Of a DNA stretch of 6,454 bases, positions 1 to 6,021 are shown piece by piece; positions within the stretch are counted from its first letter, which is position 1, and every line of letters begins with the position of its first letter. Below the pieces are notes generated by a model, which worked only from the letters and a program-made list of their open reading frames with translations, did not search any database and was not told where the DNA came from. A program made the position numbers and the translations under genes. This DNA comes from DATKMG01 sp035541995 (GTDB lineage: Bacteria > Acidobacteriota > Terriglobia > Versatilivoradales > Versatilivoraceae), in assembly GCA_035541995.1 (NCBI GenBank), contig DATKMG010000464.1, positions 1 through 6,454 of the forward strand. Reading direction: 5' to 3'.

Positions 1-714
1 ATCATGGCGACGCGCATGCTTCAAACCCGGCGTGACAGATTCATCGCAGCAGTCATTGCCACTCTTACACCCTGTTCAGCCCGCATGACAGTGATCTTCG
101 GACTTGTGGCATTCTATGCGGGCCCCTTGTGGGCAGCTGCTATTTATGGTGTCAATATCGTGGTAATTGCCTGCTCTGGCAAAATGCTATCTGCGCTCTT
201 GCCAGAGAAGACTCCAGGCATGATCCTGGAGGTACCGCCCTACCATTTGCCTAGGCCTCGGGTAGTCCTTCTGAAAACCTGGTTCCGCTTGCGAGAGTTC
301 ATAGTCATTGCATGGCCGCTGTTGATTGCAGGGAGCATTCTTCTGAGCCTAGCCGAGTATCGGGGATGGAGTAACGATATCAATACGCTCCTGAGGCCAA
401 TCACAGGAATATTGGGACTTCCGGAAGGAGTGGGGACCACTCTGATCTTCGGGGTTCTGCGGAAGGAACTCACGATGCTGATGCTGTACCAAGCCCTGGG
501 AACCACTCACGTGCTATCGGTCATGACAATAGGCCAGATTGTGGCCTTCACGATGTTTGTGACATTTTATGTTCCCTGCATTGCAACCATCGCCGCGCTG
601 ACCAGGGAGATCGGCTGGAAATTGACGTTTTTGGTAGTACTCTACACTCTGGTTACGGCCTTAATGATCGGGCTTTGCACCCGCGTGGGATTTGGCCTGG
701 CTGCATTAGTCTGA
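1..714 (+). CDS. feoB: Ferrous iron transporter FeoB, C-terminal part (5' truncated by window edge)
   Basis: This is the membrane permease end of FeoB, the GTPase-coupled Fe(II) uptake protein of the inner membrane. The frame is already open at base 1 (Ile codon, then MATR), matching the conserved IMATR stretch that follows the first Gate region, so Met at base 4 is internal and the GTPase domain lies outside the window. Visible family marks, numbered from the first codon, are IMATR (1-5), the Cys-Ser-Ala-Arg stretch (25-28), the PPY-x-LP segment (79-84), GVLRKE of the second Gate region (151-156) and the Pro-Cys-x-Ala-Thr motif (192-196). About five or six hydrophobic segments are present and the protein ends naturally at a TGA. 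The next gene, on the opposite strand, ends 72 bases away; I see no hairpin with a T run between them. The family call is firm; metal specificity is inferred from the family. Confidence 0.95.
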   Translation: MMATRMLQTRRDRFIAAVIATLTPCSARMTVIFGLVAFYAGPLWAAAIYGVNIVVIACSGKMLSALLPEKTPGMILEVPPYHLPRPRVVLLKTWFRLREFIVIAWPLLIAGSILLSLAEYRGWSNDINTLLRPITGILGLPEGVGTTLIFGVLRKELTMLMLYQALGTTHVLSVMTIGQIVAFTMFVTFYVPCIATIAALTREIGWKLTFLVVLYTLVTALMIGLCTRVGFGLAALV

Positions 715-786
715 TCAAACCTACCTTCGCATTGATGCAACCCACCGGTCTGGGATGATCGCTGGAAGGATTCTTGTCCCTGCCTG

Positions 787-1038
787 TTAACGCGCCTCAG
801 AGGTCCCTGAATTCTTGGCTTTCCCTAACGCCGGAAATATCTGATCCAGTAATTTAGCCGCGAGGTCTTCGTTCAGCACTTTCAGGATTCTGTGTTGTTC
901 TAATGCTCCGCTATAGTCATCGATCTTAAGATAGAGGGTTCCGAGATCGTAATGAGCTAGCCCAGAGTAAGGTTGACGCTCTAATAACAGCCGGATTGCT
1001 TCAATGGCTGCCCGGCAGTTTTCGATTCCCTTGTCCAT
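787..1038 (-). CDS. Small TPR-repeat protein (83 aa)
   Basis: A short soluble protein with at least one clear tetratricopeptide repeat. The segment from about residue 28 to 61 (AHYDLGTLYLKIDDYSGALE and following) has the TPR spacing of Leu-Gly-x-x-Tyr, then Ala-Leu-Glu; flanking helices 5-20 and 55-70 probably complete a second, degenerate repeat. TPRs are protein-protein docking modules, so an adaptor role is likely but the partner is unknown. There is no signal peptide or membrane segment. ATG is the only usual start codon after an in-frame TGA upstream, and its ribosome binding site is poor. The gene starts 43 bases after the response regulator stop and reads the same way, so it is probably the last gene of that transcript. 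Regulation of, or docking to, the upstream kinase or regulator is inference from position only. Confidence 0.8.
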   Translation of the reverse strand: MDKGIENCRAAIEAIRLLLERQPYSGLAHYDLGTLYLKIDDYSGALEQHRILKVLNEDLAAKLLDQIFPALGKAKNSGTSEAR

Positions 1039-1081
1039 GAGTAAAGGACTGAGTCCGTAAATTCATCCTATTGGCATTAAG

Positions 1082-2464
1082 TTACTCTAGATGATACTTT
1101 TTGACTTTGTAGCGCAGCGTATCGCGGCTAATCTTGAGAAGCTTGGAGGCCTTGGTCTTATTCATGTTGGCCATGGTGAGAGCTTGTTGGATCAGTTCCT
1201 TTTCAATATCTTCCAATCCTGCCCCTTCCGGTGGTAGCTTGACCAGGTAGTCGCCGGAAGCCCGCAGCAAGGGAACGGCTGAACTGGGATCAGCAATGCG
1301 AATAGGAAGATCAGGGACGTCTATGGTCCGGCTGTCATTCAGAATCATGGCCCGTTCGACCGCATTCTTCAGCTCCCGGACATTACCAGGCCAGGAGTAG
1401 TTTGCCATCAACTTCATCCCTTCGGACGTGACCCCATTAACGCTCTTTCGGAATTGGTGGTTGTAGAGACGAATGAAGTGGTCAACCAACAATGGAATGT
1501 CTTCTCTTCGCTCTCGCAATGGCGGAATCTGAATGGGAACCACAGAAAGCCGATAGTACAGATCTTCCCGAAATTTTCCTTCCTTGACTGCCAGCTCTAA
1601 ATTGCGGTTTGTAGAGGCCACAACCTGCACATCTACAGTAATATCTTTGATGCCCCCGACGCGGCGAAATGTCTGGTCTTCCAACACCCTGAGGAACTTA
1701 GACTGAAGATTTAAATGCATTTCGCTGATTTCGTCCAGGAAAACCGTTCCTCCATCGGCCATTTCAAAGACACCTTTCTTCATGGTCTTGGCATCCGTGA
1801 AGGCTCCCTTTTCGTGACCAAATAGCTCGGTTTCAATCAAGGTCTCAGGAATCGCCGCGCAGTTCAACGCCACAAAAGGATGATCGCGCCTGACGCTTTC
1901 ATAATGAAGGGCTCTGCTGACTAGATCCTTCCCCGTCCCGCTCTCTCCTTGCACGAGCAGTGTCGAGGCTCCCGCTTGTGCCAGCTTACGTATCAAACCC
2001 AGGACATCTTGTACTTCTTTGGACATCCCGATGATGTTTTCCAGGTTGAACCGGCTCTTGTCACGAGTGAAGGTCTGGGCTACCTGGGTTTTTAGCCGGT
2101 TGGCTTCCAGAGCGTTCCGAAGAATGTTCTCAAGTTTTTCGAAATTGATGGGTTTCTCGATGAAATCATAGGCTCCCAGCTTCAGTGCTTGAACTGCTAC
2201 GTCCACGACACCGAAGGCTGTAATGATGATCACAGGAATGTTCGCGTGGGCCTCCTTGACTCTCCTCAAGAAGTCAAGGCCGCTGCCATCGGGTAACTTG
2301 ACATCGGAAATGACGAGGTCCGGCACCTCTGAATTTAGCCTATTGATAGCCTCCTGTAGATCGGCAGCATCCAGGACCTGGTAGTTCCAGGCTTCCAGTT
2401 TCTGCTTGAGGGACCAACGGATAAGACTTTCATCATCAAGAACTAAGATGGTTTCGCGCGACAT
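1082..2464 (-). CDS. Sigma-54-dependent response regulator, NtrC/AtoC/ZraR type (REC-AAA+-Fis HTH)
   Basis: A 460-residue cytoplasmic transcription activator with the full NtrC-family architecture. The receiver domain (about 4-120) has the acidic pair D10/D11, phospho-acceptor D54, T82 and K104. The AAA+ domain (about 143-377) has Walker A GESGTGKD (173-180), Walker B FLDEI (242-246), candidate arginine fingers R299 and R305 and the sensor II stretch WPGNVREL (358-365). A Fis-type helix-turn-helix ends the protein (about 418-460). The sigma-54 contact loop reads GAFTDA (220-225) instead of GAFTGA. Phosphorylation should trigger oligomerisation, ATP hydrolysis and opening of sigma-54 promoters. 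The ATG has a good Shine-Dalgarno. It lies 179 bases after the PAS kinase gene, its obvious partner. The ligand or stress cannot be read from the sequence, and AtoC, ZraR and HydG-like labels would be arbitrary. Confidence 0.97.
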   Translation of the reverse strand: MSRETILVLDDESLIRWSLKQKLEAWNYQVLDAADLQEAINRLNSEVPDLVISDVKLPDGSGLDFLRRVKEAHANIPVIIITAFGVVDVAVQALKLGAYDFIEKPINFEKLENILRNALEANRLKTQVAQTFTRDKSRFNLENIIGMSKEVQDVLGLIRKLAQAGASTLLVQGESGTGKDLVSRALHYESVRRDHPFVALNCAAIPETLIETELFGHEKGAFTDAKTMKKGVFEMADGGTVFLDEISEMHLNLQSKFLRVLEDQTFRRVGGIKDITVDVQVVASTNRNLELAVKEGKFREDLYYRLSVVPIQIPPLRERREDIPLLVDHFIRLYNHQFRKSVNGVTSEGMKLMANYSWPGNVRELKNAVERAMILNDSRTIDVPDLPIRIADPSSAVPLLRASGDYLVKLPPEGAGLEDIEKELIQQALTMANMNKTKASKLLKISRDTLRYKVKKYHLE

Positions 2465-2475
2465 ACCTTTCCTCT
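2465..2475 (-). promoter_or_regulatory. Ribosome binding site of the response regulator
   Basis: On the minus strand AGAGGAAAGGT sits directly before the ATG, placing AGAGGA five bases from the start codon. This supports the chosen start and is much stronger than the sites before the kinase, TPR and PDZ genes. Confidence 0.75.
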
Positions 2476-2579
2476 AACGACAGCGGTTTTCGAGAGCCTC
2501 TCTAATTGTGTTGTTACGGGATAAGTAAATGAAGTTGAAGTGGATAGTAACCAATACCTGCCAGCTTAGCACTGCGACC

Positions 2580-2606
2580 ATCATAGCGCAACCATGAATT
2601 CGCCAA
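2580..2606 (-). promoter_or_regulatory. Weak candidate sigma-70 promoter inside the kinase-regulator gap
   Basis: Minus strand TTGGCG (2606-2601), a 15-base spacer, then TATGAT (2585-2580). The -10 matches five of six consensus bases but the spacer is short. If active it would give the regulator its own transcript, with a leader of roughly 110 bases. The 179-base gap is unusually long for a kinase-regulator pair, which is the main reason to suspect an internal promoter. Confidence 0.2.
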
Positions 2607-2613
2607 GTGTTTT

Positions 2614-2635
2614 CCTGGGGGGTTCCGCCTCCAGG
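2614..2635 (-). other. Intergenic hairpin after the kinase gene
   Basis: Minus-strand CCTGG-A-GG, a six-base loop CGGAAC, then CC-C-CCAGG: five plus two base pairs around one A/C mismatch, nine bases past the kinase stop. It is followed by AAAACAC rather than a T run, so it is not a classical intrinsic terminator on either strand. It may stabilise or partly terminate the kinase message, separating kinase and regulator dosage. Confidence 0.4.
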
Positions 2636-2643
2636 CCGGTTTC

Positions 2644-4134
2644 CTAGTGGTAGGACAAGGTGGGGGGAGTCATCAAATTCTGCGGCAGTTCAATCGTGAA
2701 TCTTGTTCCCTTTCCTTCCTCACTTTGGACCTGGATATCGCCACCGTATTGAGCCACGATCTGCTTACAGGTTGCGAGGCCCAACCCCGTGCCCTCAGTC
2801 TTGGTTGTGAAGAATGGACGAAATATACGACTCAGGTTTTCAGGAGGAATTCCTGGACCATTATCTGACACTTCAATTCGGATTCTGTTTTCCGGAACAA
2901 CTGCCAGATGGACAACTACTTCTCCGCCTTCCGGTAAGGCTTCAATACTATTGAGGATTAGATTGAGGAACAGTTGTTTAATCTCGTTTTCATCCGCGTT
3001 CAGCCATGGTACTTCTTGAGGACCGACAAACCGCAGGCTGATCCTCTTGCCGTCAGCCAGATTTCTAAGGAAAGACATTACGTTCCGAATCAAGTTACCT
3101 AGCTCGATCTTCACAAAATCAAGTTTCTTGGGCTTCGCATAGGAAAGCAAACTCATCACGATGCGGTCGATGCGGGAACCCTCTGAAAGCACTTCTCCCA
3201 GGATGACCCGGTGAGGGTTGTCCTCCGGTACTCCTTCCCGAATTATCTCAATCGCTCCTTTGATTCCCGCCAGAGGGTTCTTAATCTCGTGGGCCAAGCC
3301 GGCAGACAACTCTCCAATTGCTGAGAGCTTCTCCATGTGGGTCAGATGTCGTTCGATTAGCCTCTGCTCTGTAACGTCTTTCAACACAGAAGAGTACCCG
3401 ACAATATCTCCCTGTCTATTCTTGATGGCCGTGCGCGTGAAGATCACGTCGATCAATTGGCCGTCTTTGGTTACCCTTTGGGTATGAAAGCTTCTCAGAT
3501 AGCCCACATTTCGGGCGATGGAAGAAATCTTCTCCAATTCACGTTCTTTTTTAAGTTCCTCAGGCAGGAGAACATCCAGTGGTTTACCCAGCATTTCCTC
3601 TTCAGAGTAGCCAAAAATATCCTCGGCACCCTTGTTCCAGGAGGTAACGCGCTCCTGTGGATCCATAGTCAGAATGGCGTCTGCGGAATTCCTTAAGATG
3701 CTGGCAAAGAATTGGTCCTTTTCTGCCATCGCCGTTTCCAAGTCACGCAGAGGACTCAGATCATGACAAATGGCAATAAATCCAGCTGTCGATCCGAAAG
3801 CATCTTTCAAGGTCGAAGCAGACAGATGGATGGGTACCACCTTGTGGTCCTTCCGAACTATATCAGTGTCAAAAAGATGGACGCTGTCTCCTTCAAGCAG
3901 TTGCTTGCGAATCCTCTCAGCTTCAACTTCACCGCCTTTCAAAAAAAGCCGCAAGGATTTCCCAATGGCCTCAGCCGGCTGATATCCAAACAAATCTTGT
4001 GCTGCTTGGTTGAAGGAATTGAGCACACCCTCGGCGCTTGCGGTGATAATGGCGTCTGTGCAAACGAGCCTGCAACTGCTGTAACAAGGGTCATGGATCG
4101 GCAGGATTTCCCCCGAACCGGCGTGTCTTCTCAT
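2644..4134 (-). CDS. PAS-PAS sensor histidine kinase (NtrB-like, soluble)
   Basis: From the ATG this is a 496-residue kinase that should phosphorylate the regulator encoded next. Two PAS domains (about 26-125 and 142-256) precede the HisKA dimerisation helix pair (about 262-330), with the phospho-accepting His282 in HEIKNP. The HATPase domain (about 375-487) shows the N box with N391 and N395, G1 DNGPGI (424-429), the FFTTK stretch (441-445) and G2 GTGLGL (448-453). No membrane helix is present from this start. An in-frame TTG at 4185 would add 17 residues, largely hydrophobic (FFLASLAQTLSIIIY), that could act as a membrane anchor; neither start has a Shine-Dalgarno. I prefer the ATG because a TATAAT lies seven bases before it, which would put the TTG upstream of the transcript. 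Just before the first PAS are three cysteines spaced C-x3-C-x3-C (17, 21, 25). The sensed signal is unknown. Confidence 0.95.
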   Translation of the reverse strand: MRRHAGSGEILPIHDPCYSSCRLVCTDAIITASAEGVLNSFNQAAQDLFGYQPAEAIGKSLRLFLKGGEVEAERIRKQLLEGDSVHLFDTDIVRKDHKVVPIHLSASTLKDAFGSTAGFIAICHDLSPLRDLETAMAEKDQFFASILRNSADAILTMDPQERVTSWNKGAEDIFGYSEEEMLGKPLDVLLPEELKKERELEKISSIARNVGYLRSFHTQRVTKDGQLIDVIFTRTAIKNRQGDIVGYSSVLKDVTEQRLIERHLTHMEKLSAIGELSAGLAHEIKNPLAGIKGAIEIIREGVPEDNPHRVILGEVLSEGSRIDRIVMSLLSYAKPKKLDFVKIELGNLIRNVMSFLRNLADGKRISLRFVGPQEVPWLNADENEIKQLFLNLILNSIEALPEGGEVVVHLAVVPENRIRIEVSDNGPGIPPENLSRIFRPFFTTKTEGTGLGLATCKQIVAQYGGDIQVQSEEGKGTRFTIELPQNLMTPPTLSYH

Positions 4135-4147
4135 ATATATAATTATA
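4135..4147 (-). promoter_or_regulatory. Promoter -10 box abutting the kinase ATG (candidate leaderless start)
   Basis: Minus strand reads TATAAT (4147-4142), then TATATAT (4141-4135), then ATG. A perfect -10 hexamer seven bases before the start codon puts the expected transcription start at or next to the A of ATG, giving a leaderless or nearly leaderless message; this agrees with the missing Shine-Dalgarno. The -35 is weak: TTGCTT at 4172-4167 with a 19-base spacer is the best I see. Confidence 0.5.
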
Positions 4148-4217
4148 CTGAGAGTTTGAGCGAGCGAAGCAAGGAAAAAAAGCAAAGGCAGGAGTTGAGC
4201 GCGGCAGGCTCATCATA

Positions 4218-4226
4218 GTGGGGTCA
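4218..4226 (+). repeat. GTGGGGTCA motif, copy 1
   Basis: GTGGGGTCA occurs here and again at 4285-4293 in the same orientation, and as GTGGGGTAA on the minus strand at 4458-4450. Extended by two bases, TAGTGGGGT at 4216-4224 is exactly inverted as ACCCCACTA at 4452-4460, so the motif brackets the spacer. It could be a protein-binding site or degenerate ends of a small element; no flanking target duplication is visible. Confidence 0.35.
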
Positions 4227-4284
4227 AGAGGAGCCACACTCACCACTGGGGATGCCGCGCGATTCCACTCAGCAGAAGATTTTC

Positions 4285-4293
4285 GTGGGGTCA
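4285..4293 (+). repeat. GTGGGGTCA motif, copy 2
   Basis: Exact nine-base direct repeat of 4218-4226, with 67 bases between start positions. Chance cannot be excluded for a repeat this short. Confidence 0.35.
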
Positions 4294-4295
4294 CA

Positions 4296-4314
4296 TAAGC
4301 GCCGGCTTAGCGCT
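4296..4314. other. Two mutually exclusive small hairpins
   Basis: TAAGC-GCCG-GCTTA (4296-4309) and AGCGC-N7-GCGCT (4298-4314) overlap and cannot form together. Each has five base pairs. Function unknown. Confidence 0.3.
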
Positions 4315-4370
4315 CAGAGAAGATAATGCGGTTCTAAATAGAAGCCCTTCCTCCGTTCCTGACTTCACGA

Positions 4371-4396
4371 TCCGAGACCGCTTAACACTGGTCGGA
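4371..4396. other. Hairpin competing with the adjacent GC-rich stem
   Basis: TCC-(GA)-GACC, a ten-base loop (4380-4389), then GGTC-GGA: seven pairs with a two-base bulge. Its last three bases (4394-4396) are the first three of the next stem, so the two structures compete at the base. Confidence 0.35.
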
Positions 4397-4431
4397 GTGA
4401 AGCGCCGCTACAGAGCCGCGGCGCTCACTTC
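4394..4431 (-). terminator. Long GC-rich hairpin downstream of the PDZ gene
   Basis: Arms GGAGTG-A-AGCGCCGC (4394-4408) and GCGGCGCT-CACTTC (4418-4431) form 14 pairs, one a G-T wobble and one bulged A, around a nine-base loop. Eight central pairs are perfect and nearly all G-C. It begins 26 bases past the PDZ stop codon. Position suits a transcription end or mRNA 3' stabiliser, but no T run follows on the minus strand, so a classical intrinsic terminator is not shown. Confidence 0.45.
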
Positions 4432-4457
4432 CAGGCTCACATTCTCAAATTACCCCA

Positions 4458-5528
4458 CTACTGTCCCGAGGCTTTTTTGAAGACAATCGGTCGGGCGGGT
4501 TCCTCATTTATTGTTTCTCCCCTTGTCGTGATACTCCTCCACAAGACCCATCCAAACCCCAACGACGCCAGAATGGCAGTCATCGAGTAGTAGGATTGAC
4601 CAGGCAGAGTCGAATTGGGCAGAAAGACTTTCATAAACGAATCAGCCGCAGGTGGAACTGCACCCAATACGAATCCCACCACAAGCCAGCCTAGTCCCTG
4701 AGAACGTTCTGCCGACGTAGCCACCCAGAGACTATGAATGGTCCCTGACAGAGCAAGCCCGACACAGATTAAGAGCATCAACACGAAGCCCTGGTGCAGT
4801 ACCAAGTTAACCAACAAGTCGGTTTGGAAATCAATTAATTGGAGAGCGAGGAAGAAAATCGCCATGATGGGGGCTGGTAGGTAAATCAGATATTCCACAA
4901 TATTGGTCTCCCTGAGCAACGCTTTCGGCTTGGGTAAGACCGCTGAAAGGTGGAGCAAAAAGGCAAGCCCCATGGTTAGGAAGAGGATGCTCCCAGTGCT
5001 CACTAGGGTACGCATGATGTGCTGTTGGAAGTAAGGAGGGGTTGTAAATGCCAGCCCAAAACAAAGGTTGCTCAAGAAAAAGAGTGAGCTGGGCTTGCTG
5101 GGACGATACCAGTAAACTGCTAATCCCAGCGCCAGCATAGCCAGAGCCATGAGGTTGGTTCCCCACTTCCGAAAGGCTACCTGAGGAGGCAACTTGGCCA
5201 GCATGATGGAGAACTCATGGCGCAGCGAATCTCTCAGAACGGAAACCTTGAGCACCTCCCCTATCCTCGGACGGTTCTGCGCAGCCAAATCATGGAGTCT
5301 GTCCGTCGAGACCTCTCCAATTTGAACTACCGCGTCACCGTCCTTCAACCCGGCCAGTGCTGCCGGTCCAGCGGGATCGACATGAAACGCGCGCCCGTCT
5401 GGCGTCATTTCAAAACCAGAATACGGGGTCGATGGAAGGCCAAAGATCCCCACCAGCGCCAGGACGAGCGCTACTGCGGCCATGATGCCAAAGAAAGAGT
5501 TCAATCTCCCGTAGTCCCTGATCTTCAT
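4458..5528 (-). CDS. PDZ-domain polytopic membrane protein (356 aa), probable sensor component
   Basis: An inner-membrane protein with an N-terminal anchor (about 12-31), an extracytoplasmic PDZ-like domain (about 36-112, with GPAALAGLKDGDAVVQIGE at 54-72, the usual Ala-Gly-Leu-x-x-Gly-Asp ligand-groove signature) and about seven further helices: 123-141, 149-166, 175-197, 213-233, 240-265, 279-300 and 317-336. A His followed by Leu-Pro-x-Pro ends one helix (193-201). The C-terminal tail of about 20 residues is too short for an output domain. The same PDZ plus multi-helix layout occurs as the front end of some membrane histidine kinases; here it is free-standing and upstream of a soluble kinase, which suggests a separate sensory subunit (inference). 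No protease motif is visible, so an M50 or S2P protease is unlikely. The ribosome binding site is weak. A GCTTAAGC palindrome lies 20 bases before the ATG (5548-5555). Confidence 0.92.
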   Translation of the reverse strand: MKIRDYGRLNSFFGIMAAVALVLALVGIFGLPSTPYSGFEMTPDGRAFHVDPAGPAALAGLKDGDAVVQIGEVSTDRLHDLAAQNRPRIGEVLKVSVLRDSLRHEFSIMLAKLPPQVAFRKWGTNLMALAMLALGLAVYWYRPSKPSSLFFLSNLCFGLAFTTPPYFQQHIMRTLVSTGSILFLTMGLAFLLHLSAVLPKPKALLRETNIVEYLIYLPAPIMAIFFLALQLIDFQTDLLVNLVLHQGFVLMLLICVGLALSGTIHSLWVATSAERSQGLGWLVVGFVLGAVPPAADSFMKVFLPNSTLPGQSYYSMTAILASLGFGWVLWRSITTRGETINEEPARPIVFKKASGQ

Positions 5529-5794
5529 TCGCTTTTCGGCCTTTTGAGCTTAAGCGTGTTCAAGAACCGGAGGTGCTGGAGAAAAGCCCGACCTTTAGTG
5601 TGCAGTTATCTCGCTCAGGAACCCACTGAAGCCTTAGGCCTCCTCCTTTCCTGAGAGAATCAGATCTGTCTCGAAGCAAAGACGGTTGTTCGCTCGACTG
5701 TGCATACGACTCTCCAAAACTGATTCTTCCCATTTAGCTTCGATTCCCTACAACTAGCGGGTTCTGCCTGTCCCTTGAGCCGTGTTCAATTATT

Positions 5795-5847
5795 CCAGGT
5801 CGTTTGCCACACAACATCTTACAATGACGTTGTAACAAGAGACCTGG
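5795..5847. repeat. Nested inverted repeats with a TTACAA-N5-TTGTAA dyad
   Basis: Outer arms CCAGGTC (5795-5801) and GACCTGG (5841-5847) are exact complements. Inside lies TTACAA-TGACG-TTGTAA (5819-5835), a perfect six-base dyad with five-base spacer. The inner dyad has the size and symmetry of a dimeric repressor operator; the outer arms could alternatively close an RNA stem. The two are not concentric (centres 5821 and 5827). Confidence 0.4.
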
Positions 5848-5926
5848 GACTGTGCCTTCGCAAAGGGGCCTTTCCTCTGTATGCCTTCCAAGACCTATTC
5901 ATCGCACCAGAATTCCACTGGGTGCT

Positions 5927-5946
5927 TTCACCAGCGTTTGGGTGAA
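5927..5946. repeat. Inverted repeat TTCACC-N8-GGTGAA
   Basis: Exact six-base arms at 5927-5932 and 5941-5946. It overlaps, and so excludes, the hairpin at 5918-5934 and directly abuts the next inverted repeat, giving a tandem stem arrangement. Confidence 0.35.
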
Positions 5947-5969
5947 TTCAGCCAATTTTAATGGCTGAA
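5947..5969. repeat. Inverted repeat TTCAGCCA-N7-TGGCTGAA
   Basis: Perfect eight-base arms (5947-5954 and 5962-5969) around an A/T-only seven-base spacer. GCTGAAC from the right arm recurs at 5988-5994, 24 bases on. Suits either an operator dyad or an RNA hairpin; there is no T run after it on the plus strand. Confidence 0.45.
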
Positions 5970-6021
5970 CCGAACGAATTGCCGATTGCTGAACAACATT
6001 AATGTGGTAAACTTACGTGGT

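Larger units (their letters stand above)
4148..4457. other. Intergenic spacer between PDZ gene and kinase gene
   Basis: No convincing gene lies here. A 67-codon minus-strand frame (4294-4091) overlaps the kinase start and contains its promoter, so I discount it. The spacer holds the weak -35 region of the kinase promoter, a short TGAGC/GCTCA inverted repeat (4196-4212), a repeated GTGGGGT motif and several GC-rich hairpins, listed separately. Its length and structure argue that the PDZ gene and the kinase gene are at least partly separate transcription units. Confidence 0.6.

Noticed and set aside
715..786. Bidirectional terminator expected between convergent feoB and TPR genes
   Set aside because: Only a four-pair GCAT/ATGC stem is visible and there is no T run on either strand, so no terminator is claimed.
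1046..1056. GGACT-G-AGTCC palindrome between regulator and TPR gene
   Set aside because: Eleven bases with a one-base centre cannot form a hairpin and there is no promoter beside it; likely chance.
2492..2502. GAGAG-C-CTCTC palindrome upstream of the regulator
   Set aside because: Same problem: short, one-base centre, no associated promoter element.
2551..2566. Sigma-54-like TGGCAGG...TTGG on the minus strand upstream of the regulator
   Set aside because: The -12 element is two bases out of register and lacks the GC dinucleotide, so it fails the -24/-12 rule.
3712..4218. 168-codon plus-strand frame opposite the kinase
   Set aside because: Wholly antisense to well-supported PAS coding sequence, no recognisable domain, and a composition that mirrors the opposite strand.
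4091..4294. 67-codon minus-strand frame overlapping the kinase start
   Set aside because: Out of frame with the kinase and containing its TATAAT promoter; no family features and no ribosome binding site.
4831..5166. 111-codon minus-strand frame inside the PDZ gene
   Set aside because: Another frame of the same strand within a well-supported membrane-protein gene.
5217..5654. 145-codon plus-strand frame
   Set aside because: Mostly antisense to the PDZ domain coding sequence and without domain or signal features.
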